A stretch of DNA of 17,803 nucleotides from an uncultured Anaerolineales bacterium (GCA_937928015.1 CALFXA010000186.1:1-17803); one strand, 5' to 3'. Shown: positions 7,291 to 14,066, numbered from the stretch's first letter. The notes: generated from the sequence alone by a model not told the origin. Made by a program: numbers and translations.

Positions 7291-8007
7291 TTAGCCGTTG
7301 CCCACGCGCCGCACCACATGGAAGTGGAAATAGCCGGGGATGAAATAACTGAACGTATAAGTTAATACCTTGCCGCTCTTGTCGTACACCTGCGAATGGA
7401 AATGCAGCAACACGTCGCCGCGCTGGATTTCCAGGGACTTGGCCACTTCGGCGGTCGCGCCGATGGCCGTGATGTTGGCGCGCGCCACGTTGAGCGGGTC
7501 ACCGCGGTGGATGAGATAATCCAGCACCGAGCCGTGGAAGGAGGTGGGCAGGTCGTCAGGGCGGAAGATTTCTTCGGGCAGGGTATCCACCAGATAGGCC
7601 ACCGGCCGACCCTCGGCGCGGACCACGCGTCGCACCCGCGTCACGCGCGTGCCCAACGGGACAATCAAGCCGTTGGCGACATCCTGGTCGGCAAACATCT
7701 TTTCCACCTGTAGGTCACTGACCGTGACTTCCAGGTTCTGGCGCTTGGCCATGGTGTCGAGGCTTTCGAGGACCTCCAGGCCGCTCTCCATCACCGACAC
7801 CTGCCCCACCACAAAGGTCCCCGCGCCCTGCCGTCGGCGGATCAATCCCTGCGTTTCGAAGGAGCGCATGGCCTCGCGCAGGGTGGCGCGCGAAACGCCC
7901 ATCTGACGGGCAAGCTCGGGTTCAGAAGGCAGGCGCTGTCCGCCCGGGGTATGGGCGATCAACGAAGCCAGTTCGGACTGTAGGCGTTGAAAAGGAAAGT
8001 GCGTCAT
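7291..8007 (-). CDS. GntR-family regulator, HutC subfamily (UTRA domain)
   Basis: The 238-residue product has an N-terminal winged helix (about 5-68, with LPSEPELARQMGVSRATLREAM and the wing RRRQGAGTFV). A UTRA ligand-binding domain follows (about 85-235, ending YFIPGYFHFHVVRR). This is the HutC arrangement, usually a repressor released by a pathway metabolite. The start ATG overlaps the ade stop codon (ATGA), with GGAGAACGC before it, so it is translationally coupled to ade. Candidate operators with TTGTCT half-sites lie over the start sites of both minus-strand promoters (177-192 and 11271-11297). The inducer is probably a purine or a breakdown product, by inference from the operon. Confidence 0.92.
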   Translation of the reverse strand: MTHFPFQRLQSELASLIAHTPGGQRLPSEPELARQMGVSRATLREAMRSFETQGLIRRRQGAGTFVVGQVSVMESGLEVLESLDTMAKRQNLEVTVSDLQVEKMFADQDVANGLIVPLGTRVTRVRRVVRAEGRPVAYLVDTLPEEIFRPDDLPTSFHGSVLDYLIHRGDPLNVARANITAIGATAEVAKSLEIQRGDVLLHFHSQVYDKSGKVLTYTFSYFIPGYFHFHVVRRVGNG

Positions 8008-9827
8008 GCGTTCTCCAACACAGGAACAAAACCAAAGCGGGTCACATCCACCAACCCCTTGTCCGAGATCCGCAATTCAGGGATGACCACCAGCCCGAGC
8101 AGGCTCAACTGCATGTTCGGGTTGTTCAGGGTACAGCCGCACTTGCGGAATCCTTCCAGCACGGTGCCCGCCTTTTTAGCCACCACGTCGGCGTGCTCGG
8201 CAGACATCAGGCCCGCGATGTTCAACTCCACCTGGCCGATGACCTTGCCGTTCTTCACCACCACCTGTCCGCCGCCCGACTTGGCCAGCGCATTGGCCGC
8301 CACGGCCATGCACTCCTCGTCGGTGCCGACCACGATCATGTGATGGCTGTCGTGCGCCACGGTCGAGCCGATGGCACATTTTTCTTTGAAACCGAACCCG
8401 CTCACGAAGCCGACCGTCACGCCGCCTGTAGCCTTGTGACGTTCGACCAGCGCAATCTTAGCCAGGTCGCGTTTCATGTCCACGTGAGCTTCGCCGTCGT
8501 TGACCTCGACGGACATCCGCAGGTGACGGGTCGGCGCCTGATTCTCGATCACGCCGATGACATTCGCCACCATCACCCTCACTCCCTTTCCCTCTCCCTC
8601 AGGGAGAGGGGTGAGCGCAGAGGGGGCTTTCACGGCGAAATCCGCCGCCTTGAGCGCCCGCTTCAGGTTAACCGACTTCGTGGCCCAGGCCGGGTGGGTG
8701 ACCTTGGGTAGGTTCACTTTCCATTTGCCGTTCTCGGCAATGACCTGACCCTTCGCCACCACCAGTTCCGCCTGGAAGTTCTTGAGGTCCTTGGTCAGCA
8801 CCACATCGGCCCAGCGGCCCGGGGCGATCATGCCCATTTCGCGGGTCAGTCCGAAATGCTCGGCGGTGTTGATGGTCATCATCTGGATGGCCGTCATCGG
8901 GGGCAGGCCCTCCAGGATGGCGTGACGCAGTACGCGGTCCATGTGACCGTCGCGGGTGAGAGTCTCGGCGTGCGAGTCGTCGGTGCAGAGGATGAAGCGG
9001 CGCGAGTCGAGTCCGCGCTTGGTGATCGCGCCAACCTGCGAAGCCACGTCGTGCCAGGCTGAGCCGTAGCGCAGCATGGCCTTCATGCCCTGACGCACGC
9101 GAGCCACGGCGTCTTCGAGACGGGTGCCTTCGTGATCGTCCTCCACGCCGCCCGCCACGTACCCGTGGAACGGCAGGCCCAAGTCGGGCGTGGGATAGTG
9201 GCCGCCGATGGTCTTGTTCGCGGCATGGGTGCTGGCCATCTCCGCCAGCAATTTCTCGTCGCCGCCGATCACGCCGGGGAAGCTCATCATCTCGCCCAGG
9301 CCGATGATGCCAGGCCAGGTCATGGCCTCGGCCACGTCGTCGGCGCTGATGGTGGAGCCGGGCGTCTCCAGCCCGGGTGCGGACGGCACGCAGGAGGGCA
9401 TCTGCACCCAGACGTGGATCGGCTGCTTGGCGGCCTCGTCGACCATCAGTTTGACGCCCTTAAGGCCGAAGACGTTGGCGATCTCGTGCGGGTCCACGAA
9501 CATGCCCGTGGTGCCGCGCACGGCCACCGCGCGGACGAATTCCGTCACGGTCAGCATGCCCGATTCGACGTGCATGTGCCCGTCGAGCAGGCCAGGCACC
9601 AGGTAGCGGCCCTTGGCGTCGATGACCTGGGTGCCTTTGCCGATGGCGTGCTGGGCGTCGGGACCTACGAAAGCGATGTGACCGTCCTTGATGGCGATGT
9701 CAGTGTGGGGGATGATCTCACCCGATTGCACACTCACCCACTGACCCTGGCGGATGACCAGGTCAGCGGGGACGCGGCCCATGGCCACGTCGACGAGTGC
9801 GCGGGTGAGTTTGACGGTTTTGGGCAT
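8004..9827 (-). CDS. ade: Adenine deaminase
   Basis: The 607-residue product converts adenine to hypoxanthine and ammonia. Family marks are GLLDGHMHVESG (79-90, the metal-binding HxH at 84/86), DPHEIANV (112-119), GLGEMM (Glu179), GGHYP (His210), CTDDSHAE (Asp283/Asp284) and the C-terminal GSTVAHDSHH (487-496). It is somewhat longer than typical Ade proteins, mainly because of a segment LTPLPEGEGKGVRVMV (405-420). That segment is encoded by a dispersed palindromic DNA repeat inserted in frame at the junction of the catalytic and C-terminal regions. Start 9827 has GGAG 5 nt upstream. The gene lies 39 nt after the SsnA-type gene, and its stop overlaps the gntR start. Confidence 0.95.
   Translation of the reverse strand: MPKTVKLTRALVDVAMGRVPADLVIRQGQWVSVQSGEIIPHTDIAIKDGHIAFVGPDAQHAIGKGTQVIDAKGRYLVPGLLDGHMHVESGMLTVTEFVRAVAVRGTTGMFVDPHEIANVFGLKGVKLMVDEAAKQPIHVWVQMPSCVPSAPGLETPGSTISADDVAEAMTWPGIIGLGEMMSFPGVIGGDEKLLAEMASTHAANKTIGGHYPTPDLGLPFHGYVAGGVEDDHEGTRLEDAVARVRQGMKAMLRYGSAWHDVASQVGAITKRGLDSRRFILCTDDSHAETLTRDGHMDRVLRHAILEGLPPMTAIQMMTINTAEHFGLTREMGMIAPGRWADVVLTKDLKNFQAELVVAKGQVIAENGKWKVNLPKVTHPAWATKSVNLKRALKAADFAVKAPSALTPLPEGEGKGVRVMVANVIGVIENQAPTRHLRMSVEVNDGEAHVDMKRDLAKIALVERHKATGGVTVGFVSGFGFKEKCAIGSTVAHDSHHMIVVGTDEECMAVAANALAKSGGGQVVVKNGKVIGQVELNIAGLMSAEHADVVAKKAGTVLEGFRKCGCTLNNPNMQLSLLGLVVIPELRISDKGLVDVTRFGFVPVLENA
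8574..8615. repeat. Palindromic repeat inserted in frame within ade
   Basis: A perfect 10-bp palindrome (CCCTCTCCCT, one centre base, AGGGAGAGGG; 8590-8610) is flanked by a second arm pair, CTCAC (8578-8582) and GTGAG (8611-8615). Read on the ade strand it encodes LTPLPEGEG-KGVRV. Such CTCTCCCT-AGGGAGAG elements are, as I recall, dispersed in many bacterial genomes and often lie between genes. Here one is tolerated as an extra protein segment. Confidence 0.75.
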
Positions 9828-9866
9828 GAAAACTCCGTTCGTAATCGATCAATCGGAATGGGTGAT

Positions 9867-11252
9867 TTATCCAGCCAGCAAGCGTTTGGCGGCTTTATTA
9901 TGCCTCTCGATCAACTTGTTTTCGTCGATGGTGACGAGCTGACCGTTCTTGACGACGAACTTTCCGCCCACCACGGTATAGTCCACGCGGACGGGCTGAC
10001 AGAAGACCACCGCCGAGACGGGGTCATGCACCGCGCCGCCTGTGAAGTCGAGGCGGTCCAGGTTGATGGCGAAGAAGTCGGCGCATTTGCCAGGTTCGAG
10101 CGAGCCGATGTCTTTGCGGCCCACCACCGCCGCCCCGCCGCGCGTGCCGAGATACAACGCCTCGCGGGCGGTCATCAACTTGCGATTGGGATCGTTCGAG
10201 AGCGAGTAGCCCGTGATGCCTTCCTTGACGCGCGCCAGCAACATGGCCTGGCGGACCTCGGCCAGCAGGTGCGAACCGTCGTTGGAGGCGGAACCGTCCA
10301 CGCCCAGGCCGACGTTGACGCCCGCCTTGCGATATTCCTTGATGGGGGCAATGCCCGAGGCCAGGCGCATATTCGAGGTGGGACAATGAGCCACGCCGCA
10401 ATTGTGCTGGGCGAAGACCTGAATCTCTTCGTCGTTGACCCAGACCGAGTGCGCAAACCAGACGTCGCCGCCGACCCAGTCCACTTCCTGCATGTAGCCC
10501 ACGGGACGATGACCGAACTTCTGCAGACAGAACTGTTCCTCGTCTTCGGTCTCGGCCAGATGGGTGTGCAGATGCACGCCGTACTTGCGCGCCAGCTTGG
10601 CGGATTCCTTCATCAGGTCGCCTGTCACGCTGAAGGGCGAACAGGGCGCCAGCACGATCTGCGTCATGGCGCCCAATTTGGCATCGTGATATTGCTCGAT
10701 CAGGCGTTGGGAATCCTTGAGGATGGCGTCCTCGCTGTCCACAACGGAATCAGGTGGAAGTCCGCCCTGAGATTGGCCGAGGCTCATCGAGCCGCGCGAG
10801 GCTTGCAGGCGGACTCCCACCTCCAGGGCCGCGGCGATCTCATCATCCAGCTTGGAGCCGTTGGGGAACAGATACAAGTGGTCGGAGGCTGTGGTACAGC
10901 CCGAGAGCGCCAATTCGGAGAGCGCGGTCTGCGTGGAGATGAAGATGTCCTCGGGCCGCAGGCGCGCCCAGATGGGATAGAGCGTCGTCAGCCAGTTGAA
11001 CAGGTTGGCATCCTGGGCGGGCGGGACGACGCGCGTGAGAGTCTGATAGAAGTGATGATGGGTGTTGACCAGCCCAGGTAGAACGATGTGTCCCTTCAGG
11101 TCGAGGACTTCATCGGCGGTGGCGGGTAATTCGCTCATCGGGCCGACCTCTTCGATCAGGCCGTTGCGAATAAAAAGACCACCCTCGGGAATCTCCCGCT
11201 GGTGGTCGTCCATCGTGACAATATAGGCATTTTTGATGAGGAGGGTAGGCAT
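9867..11252 (-). CDS. 8-oxoguanine deaminase / SsnA-type amidohydrolase
   Basis: The 461-residue product belongs to the ATZ/TRZ-type metal-dependent amidohydrolases. Visible motifs are LPGLVNTHHHFYQTLTR (58-74, HxH at 65/67), HTHLAE (229-234, His231), FAHSVW (266-271, His268) and GVDGSASNDGSH (317-328, metal Asp319). The stretch AQDANLFNWLTTLYP (79-93) is typical of 8-oxoguanine deaminases, which convert 8-oxoguanine to urate. SsnA of purine-degradation clusters is a close relative, so the substrate could also be guanine or a later intermediate. It is the first gene of the operon. The start at 11252 has no clear Shine-Dalgarno within an approximately 40-nt leader, which is unusual beside its neighbours. 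Confidence 0.85.
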   Translation of the reverse strand: MPTLLIKNAYIVTMDDHQREIPEGGLFIRNGLIEEVGPMSELPATADEVLDLKGHIVLPGLVNTHHHFYQTLTRVVPPAQDANLFNWLTTLYPIWARLRPEDIFISTQTALSELALSGCTTASDHLYLFPNGSKLDDEIAAALEVGVRLQASRGSMSLGQSQGGLPPDSVVDSEDAILKDSQRLIEQYHDAKLGAMTQIVLAPCSPFSVTGDLMKESAKLARKYGVHLHTHLAETEDEEQFCLQKFGHRPVGYMQEVDWVGGDVWFAHSVWVNDEEIQVFAQHNCGVAHCPTSNMRLASGIAPIKEYRKAGVNVGLGVDGSASNDGSHLLAEVRQAMLLARVKEGITGYSLSNDPNRKLMTAREALYLGTRGGAAVVGRKDIGSLEPGKCADFFAINLDRLDFTGGAVHDPVSAVVFCQPVRVDYTVVGGKFVVKNGQLVTIDENKLIERHNKAAKRLLAG

Positions 11253-11270
11253 TTTAGAGTTCTTTTGTCA

Positions 11271-11297
11271 AATTTGTGTCTAGTTGTCTGACAAATT
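11271..11297 (-). promoter_or_regulatory. Operator-like inverted repeat at the operon promoter
   Basis: A 7-bp inverted repeat, AATTTGT-N13-ACAAATT, contains a second nested palindrome TTGTCTGACAA (11284-11294) and a TGTCTAG half-site (11277-11283). The nested palindrome begins 5 bp downstream of the -10 box, covering the transcription start. The TTGTCT half-site is shared with the operator at 177-192. Binding by the operon's own GntR/HutC regulator would block transcription, giving autoregulation. Confidence 0.55.
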
Positions 11298-11299
11298 CA

Positions 11300-11328
11300 A
11301 GTGTAGCAGAAGTGAGAGAGGATGTCAA
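11300..11328 (-). promoter_or_regulatory. Sigma-70-type promoter of the purine operon
   Basis: On the minus strand TTGACA (11328-11323) and TACACT (11305-11300) are separated by exactly 17 bp, with TGC just before the -10 as in extended -10 promoters. The start is expected near 11293, which gives a short leader of about 40 nt for the SsnA-type gene. Confidence 0.8.
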
Positions 11329-11439
11329 ACGTTTTCATCGATGGAGCAAAAAGACAATCATCACGATTCTTAAGATGCTTGTCATGCCGACCTTGCTCTG
11401 CCTGCTACTGATAAAAATTCCGAATCCAGGCGGGTTTCC

Positions 11440-11468
11440 TTGACATCCCCTCCCCTGCCTGATACACT
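11440..11468 (+). promoter_or_regulatory. Sigma-70-type promoter of the rsgA leader
   Basis: TTGACA (11440-11445) and TACACT (11463-11468) are 17 bp apart, with TGA before the -10. Both hexamers and the spacing equal those of the divergent promoter at 11300-11328. The predicted start near 11475 is about 400 nt upstream of the rsgA start codon. Confidence 0.8.
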
Positions 11469-11509
11469 CGGGCCGTTCTAAATCTCAAAGAAAGGAGACG
11501 CGTCGTTTT

Positions 11510-11575
11510 ATGTCAAAGTCAGCATCGGTGATTGTTGCGAACCAATTCATGGGCGCGTCTCTGCATCGCAGTTAA
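11510..11575 (+). CDS. Possible 21-residue leader peptide
   Basis: An ATG at 11510 opens 21 codons (MSKSASVIVANQFMGASLHR then S) ending in TAA at 11575. An AAAGGAG sequence at 11491-11497 is a good Shine-Dalgarno, but its 12-nt spacing to the ATG is long. The ORF begins about 35 nt after the predicted transcription start and ends 25 nt before a terminator hairpin, the usual place for a leader peptide in transcription attenuation. It has no run of a single amino-acid codon that would point to a sensed amino acid. Whether it is translated is uncertain. Confidence 0.35.
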   Translation: MSKSASVIVANQFMGASLHRS

Positions 11576-11600
11576 GCCAGTCTTTCGGTTTTAATCCACT

Positions 11601-11631
11601 GCCACGGACGTTCCCATGTCCGTGGCTTTTT
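11601..11631 (+). terminator. Intrinsic terminator in the rsgA leader (first)
   Basis: A 9-bp perfect stem (GCCACGGAC and its complement) with an 8-nt loop is followed by TTTTTG. It lies between the promoter at 11440 and rsgA. Transcripts ending here would be about 155 nt long. Confidence 0.8.
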
Positions 11632-11643
11632 GTTTAAGGCCGC

Positions 11644-11678
11644 GTCTTTCGCTGCACACCGAAACGGTCAGCGGAGAC
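11644..11678 (+). other. Tiered hairpin between two leader terminators
   Basis: Three nested stems are visible: GTCT/AGAC (11644-11647 with 11675-11678), CGCTG/CAGCG (11650-11654 with 11669-11673) and ACCG/CGGT (11658-11661 with 11665-11668, loop AAA). No U-run follows. It may be an antiterminator or recognition element of the leader RNA. Confidence 0.5.
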
Positions 11679-11693
11679 TGCCCTGCCTGTCGC

Positions 11694-11727
11694 CTGCCAC
11701 GGAAATCCCGTGGCAGTTTTTGTTTTT
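11694..11727 (+). terminator. Intrinsic terminator in the rsgA leader (second)
   Basis: A perfect 9-bp stem, CTGCCACGG (11694-11702) with CCGTGGCAG (11708-11716), and a 5-nt loop is followed by TTTTTGTTTTT. It has the strongest U-tract in the leader and ends 28 nt before the next start codon. Its 5' arm repeats the 5' arm of the first terminator. Confidence 0.85.
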
Positions 11728-11754
11728 ATCCAACCATTAGAAAAGGAGCATTGC

Positions 11755-11991
11755 ATGTTAGGTCAAGTGAAAGAAGTCCGAAATTCCCAGGCCCTGTTTT
11801 CTGTCCCATACGGACAGTCCTTATCGTACCCGCAACAGTTTCGCGCCTTCGCAAGCGCTTTAGGAATTTCCGACCATGAATATCAACGACGAAAACGACC
11901 TCGGCGTCGTCTTTCGAAAAACTCTTGGACATTACACCGTCCACACCCACGGGCGAGACATCGACTGCGAACTCTCGTCCCTGTTACGTAA
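11755..11991 (+). CDS. Possible small ORF overlapping the rsgA start
   Basis: This 78-residue reading frame has an excellent ribosome-binding site (AAAAGGAG, 6 nt before ATG 11755), clearly better than that of rsgA itself. Its first 40 residues (starting MLGQVKEVRNSQALFSVPYG) lie upstream of rsgA. The remainder overlaps rsgA in another frame and becomes Arg-rich, as expected for a shadow of the conserved gene. It may be a real small protein, a leader whose translation feeds ribosomes to rsgA, or the trace of a frameshift. I see no known domain. Confidence 0.3.
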   Translation: MLGQVKEVRNSQALFSVPYGQSLSYPQQFRAFASALGISDHEYQRRKRPRRRLSKNSWTLHRPHPRARHRLRTLVPVT

Positions 11992-12862
11992 ACAACTCAT
12001 CTACCCCATCGCCGACCCCACGTCGATGCGGCACCGCGTGATGGCCGTGCACGAGATCGAACACATCGATCCCGTCGCAATCGGCGACCAGGTCCGTTTT
12101 GTGGAGTCAGACCCCGGGCGCGGAATGATCGTCGAGATCCTGCCGCGCCACACACGCCTCTCACGCGCCATGCCCGTCCCCGGGCAGCGCGTCTTCGAGC
12201 AGGTCATCGTCGCCAACGCGGACCAGGTCGTGACCGTCTTCGCCGCCGCCAGCCCAACCCCCAAATGGGGCCTGCTGGACCGTTATCTGGTCACCGCAGA
12301 AGCGGCGGGTCTGCCATCCCTGATCGTCATCACCAAAGCGGACCTAGCGGCCCAAAACCGCGAGTTGGACTCCGACCTGGAGCCGTATCGCCGCATTGGC
12401 TACACGATATTACAGGTCAGCTCGCACACAGGCGAAGGCCTGACCCAGCTCCGAGAGGCCCTGCGCGGACGCTCGTCCGTGCTCGTGGGCAAATCGGGCG
12501 TGGGCAAGACCTCGCTGCTGAACGCGCTCCAACCCGAGCTGGGGCTGCGCGTCAAGGCCGTGGGCCTGGGCACGGACGGCAAAGGACGTCACACCACCAG
12601 TCACCTGCAAATGTTCGAACTCGACTTCGGCGGCAGGCTGGTCGATACCCCGGGCATGCGCGAGTTTGGCTTGTGGGATATCGCCCCCGACGAACTGGCC
12701 GACCTGTTTCCCGAGATGACCGAGTACGTCGGCCAATGCAAGTTTGGTTTGAGCTGCCAGCACGAGAACGAACCTGGCTGCGCCATTCGCAAGGCCGTGA
12801 CGGCTGGGAAGGTCAGTCCGTACCGCTACAAGAGTTACCTCAACCTGCGAGGCGAGCTATGA
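11876..12862 (+). CDS. rsgA: Ribosome small subunit-dependent GTPase A
   Basis: The 328-residue product is the circularly permuted GTPase that helps mature the 30S subunit. An N-terminal OB domain (about 8-95) precedes the GTPase motifs in permuted order: TKAD (153-156, G4), SSHTG (182-186, G5), GKSGVGKTS (205-213, G1), GKGRHTT (236-242, G2) and DTPG (257-260, G3). The C-terminal zinc site is complete (Cys288, Cys294, His296, Cys302). The chosen ATG at 11876 gives the expected N-terminus but has only a weak AGGA upstream. A small ORF with a stronger site overlaps the start, and a long structured leader precedes it. Its stop codon overlaps the start of the RNHCP gene (ATGA). Confidence 0.95.
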   Translation: MNINDENDLGVVFRKTLGHYTVHTHGRDIDCELSSLLRKQLIYPIADPTSMRHRVMAVHEIEHIDPVAIGDQVRFVESDPGRGMIVEILPRHTRLSRAMPVPGQRVFEQVIVANADQVVTVFAAASPTPKWGLLDRYLVTAEAAGLPSLIVITKADLAAQNRELDSDLEPYRRIGYTILQVSSHTGEGLTQLREALRGRSSVLVGKSGVGKTSLLNALQPELGLRVKAVGLGTDGKGRHTTSHLQMFELDFGGRLVDTPGMREFGLWDIAPDELADLFPEMTEYVGQCKFGLSCQHENEPGCAIRKAVTAGKVSPYRYKSYLNLRGEL

Positions 12863-13332
12863 GAGCGCCCCGCCCCACCTTCGGCGACTTTCGCTGCATC
12901 CATTGCGACGGACCGGTTTCGAGCCTGTCCCAACTCTCGGGTGTGCTCAACCGCAATCACTGTCCGTACTGCCTGTGGTCCTGTCATCTGGACTTGTTCA
13001 CCTCGGGCGACCGCCTCTCGGCCTGCAAGGGTCGGATGCGGCCGATTGGCCTGACACTCAAGAAGAACCGCAACAAATACCAGTCAGGCCCGGGCGGAGA
13101 GTTGATGCTGATTCACGAATGCGAGGATTGCCGCACGCTTTCCATCAACCGCATCGCCGCCGACGACGATCCAGCGACGATCCTCTCGATCTTTGAGGGA
13201 TCGCTCTCGCACGGGACCAGCCTCCAGTCGAGGATGATCTCGCAGGGCATCCTGCTGCTGACAGAGGAACATGCCCAACTCGTCCATATCCGCCTGTTTG
13301 GTCGGTGTATGGAGGCAATGTCAATCGCGTGA
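12859..13332 (+). CDS. RNHCP-domain zinc-binding protein
   Basis: The 157-residue product matches the RNHCP family. It has a first knuckle CIHC (13-16), the name-giving NRNHCPYCLWSCHLD (31-45), DRLSACKGRMRPI (51-63), and a second knuckle HECEDC (86-91) followed by NRIAADDD (97-104). The conserved Cys pairs indicate zinc binding. The function of the family is unknown. The ATG overlaps the rsgA stop by 4 nt, so it is translationally coupled, and a strong terminator ends the unit 9 nt after its stop. The pairing with rsgA suggests a possible role in translation or ribosome assembly, which is inference only. Confidence 0.9.
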   Translation: MRAPRPTFGDFRCIHCDGPVSSLSQLSGVLNRNHCPYCLWSCHLDLFTSGDRLSACKGRMRPIGLTLKKNRNKYQSGPGGELMLIHECEDCRTLSINRIAADDDPATILSIFEGSLSHGTSLQSRMISQGILLLTEEHAQLVHIRLFGRCMEAMSIA

Positions 13333-13340
13333 ACCCGCAA

Positions 13341-13373
13341 AAGGCGCTGGTCTTTCGACCAGCGCCTTTTTTT
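13341..13373 (+). terminator. Strong intrinsic terminator of the rsgA-RNHCP unit
   Basis: A perfect 12-bp stem (AAGGCGCTGGTC and its complement) with a TTTC loop ends in seven T residues. It lies just after the RNHCP stop codon. Confidence 0.93.
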
Positions 13374-13396
13374 GAAGAACATCCATCAGGCAAACA

Positions 13397-13405
13397 TGCT
13401 ACAAT
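13397..13405 (+). promoter_or_regulatory. Extended -10 promoter for the small membrane protein gene
   Basis: TGCTACAAT is a good extended -10 box, about 80 nt before the start codon and just after the preceding terminator. No clear -35 hexamer is seen at the right distance. Confidence 0.45.
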
Positions 13406-13484
13406 GACTTTGTAAGAATGGCGCACACCGATTGGGGGTCTCTTGCTGTGCTTTTGCTCCATGAGTGTTCCAAAGGAGTCCAAA

Positions 13485-13913
13485 ATGAAGAGAAGAAATC
13501 CCCTATTGGCTGGCTTATTTAACATGCTGATCCCTGGATCGAGTCACCTGTACGTGGATAACGATTGGGTGAAGTTCCTCCAATACTTCATCGGCGGTGG
13601 CTTCGCCATTGCCGTTGCCGTTGTCATGGGAAACAATATCCAGGCGTTACAGATATACACTCTCCCAAAGGGAATATGCACGGGCAGCCTGCTTGTCATC
13701 ATTTACGCCGCCCTCTTTTACTTCGGTATGAACGCAGCATCCGCCCGCAACAGCCAAACCGACAGCGCCGCTTACTACAAGTCGAGGCGCACAGCTTCCA
13801 CAGATGATCGCGTCGTCCGAATGGAAAAGCTCCTAAAAAAACGAGATGAGGGTCTGATCTCGAAAGAACAATACGACAGCGAGAAGGATGAGATTGAAGC
13901 AAAAGAAAAGTAG
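13485..13913 (+). CDS. Small membrane protein with C-terminal SHOCT-like motif
   Basis: The 142-residue product starts at ATG 13485, which has AAAGGAG 6 nt upstream; a longer reading frame from 13443 lacks such a site. The N-terminus (RNPLLAGLFNMLIPGSSHLYV, 4-24) resembles TM2-type small membrane proteins. Two hydrophobic helices lie near 31-49 and 65-82. The cytoplasmic tail ends in RMEKLLKKRDEGLISKEQY (112-130), a SHOCT-like helical motif often found at protein termini and thought to mediate oligomerisation. Specific function is unknown. The gene stands alone between two terminators, with its own promoter. Confidence 0.8.
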   Translation: MKRRNPLLAGLFNMLIPGSSHLYVDNDWVKFLQYFIGGGFAIAVAVVMGNNIQALQIYTLPKGICTGSLLVIIYAALFYFGMNAASARNSQTDSAAYYKSRRTASTDDRVVRMEKLLKKRDEGLISKEQYDSEKDEIEAKEK

Positions 13914-13950
13914 ACTCCGTTGCACTCATACCGTGTGATCGAAAATGGTC

Positions 13951-13981
13951 AGAGAATGGATTTCTCCGTCCATTTTCTTTT
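13951..13981 (+). terminator. Intrinsic terminator after the small membrane protein gene
   Basis: A 10-bp stem (AGAGAATGGA with TCCATTTTCT, one G-U pair) and an 8-nt loop runs into TTTT-rich sequence, 38 nt after the stop codon. Confidence 0.6.
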
Positions 13982-14066
13982 AATCGGACGGGCAAAAACT
14001 CCCCCAATTCGACCATTTCTTTTTCCGTTATCTAGGAACAAAATACGCCGCCGAACATTTATAGTG

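Larger units (their letters stand above)
11475..11754 (+). ncRNA. Structured leader RNA upstream of rsgA (candidate attenuator or sRNA)
   Basis: This gene-free stretch between the promoter and rsgA is dense in structure. The segment 11494-11504 (GGAGACGCGTC) can pair over 11 bp, with G-U pairs, with 11552-11562, which hides the Shine-Dalgarno of a 21-codon ORF. Two terminator hairpins (11601-11631 and 11694-11727) share the direct repeat CTGCCACGGA, so their arms can also pair with each other. Between them lies a third tiered hairpin (11644-11678). CGCGTCTT (11641-11648) offers the Shine-Dalgarno stem an alternative partner. I do not recognise a known riboswitch or leader family. It could be an attenuator for rsgA or an independent small RNA ending at the first terminator. 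Confidence 0.5.

Noticed and set aside
9132..11081. Long plus-strand open frame of 649 codons opposite ade and the SsnA-type gene
   Set aside because: Antisense shadow: the His/Asp/Gly/Val-rich composition reflects reverse-strand codons of the amidohydrolases.
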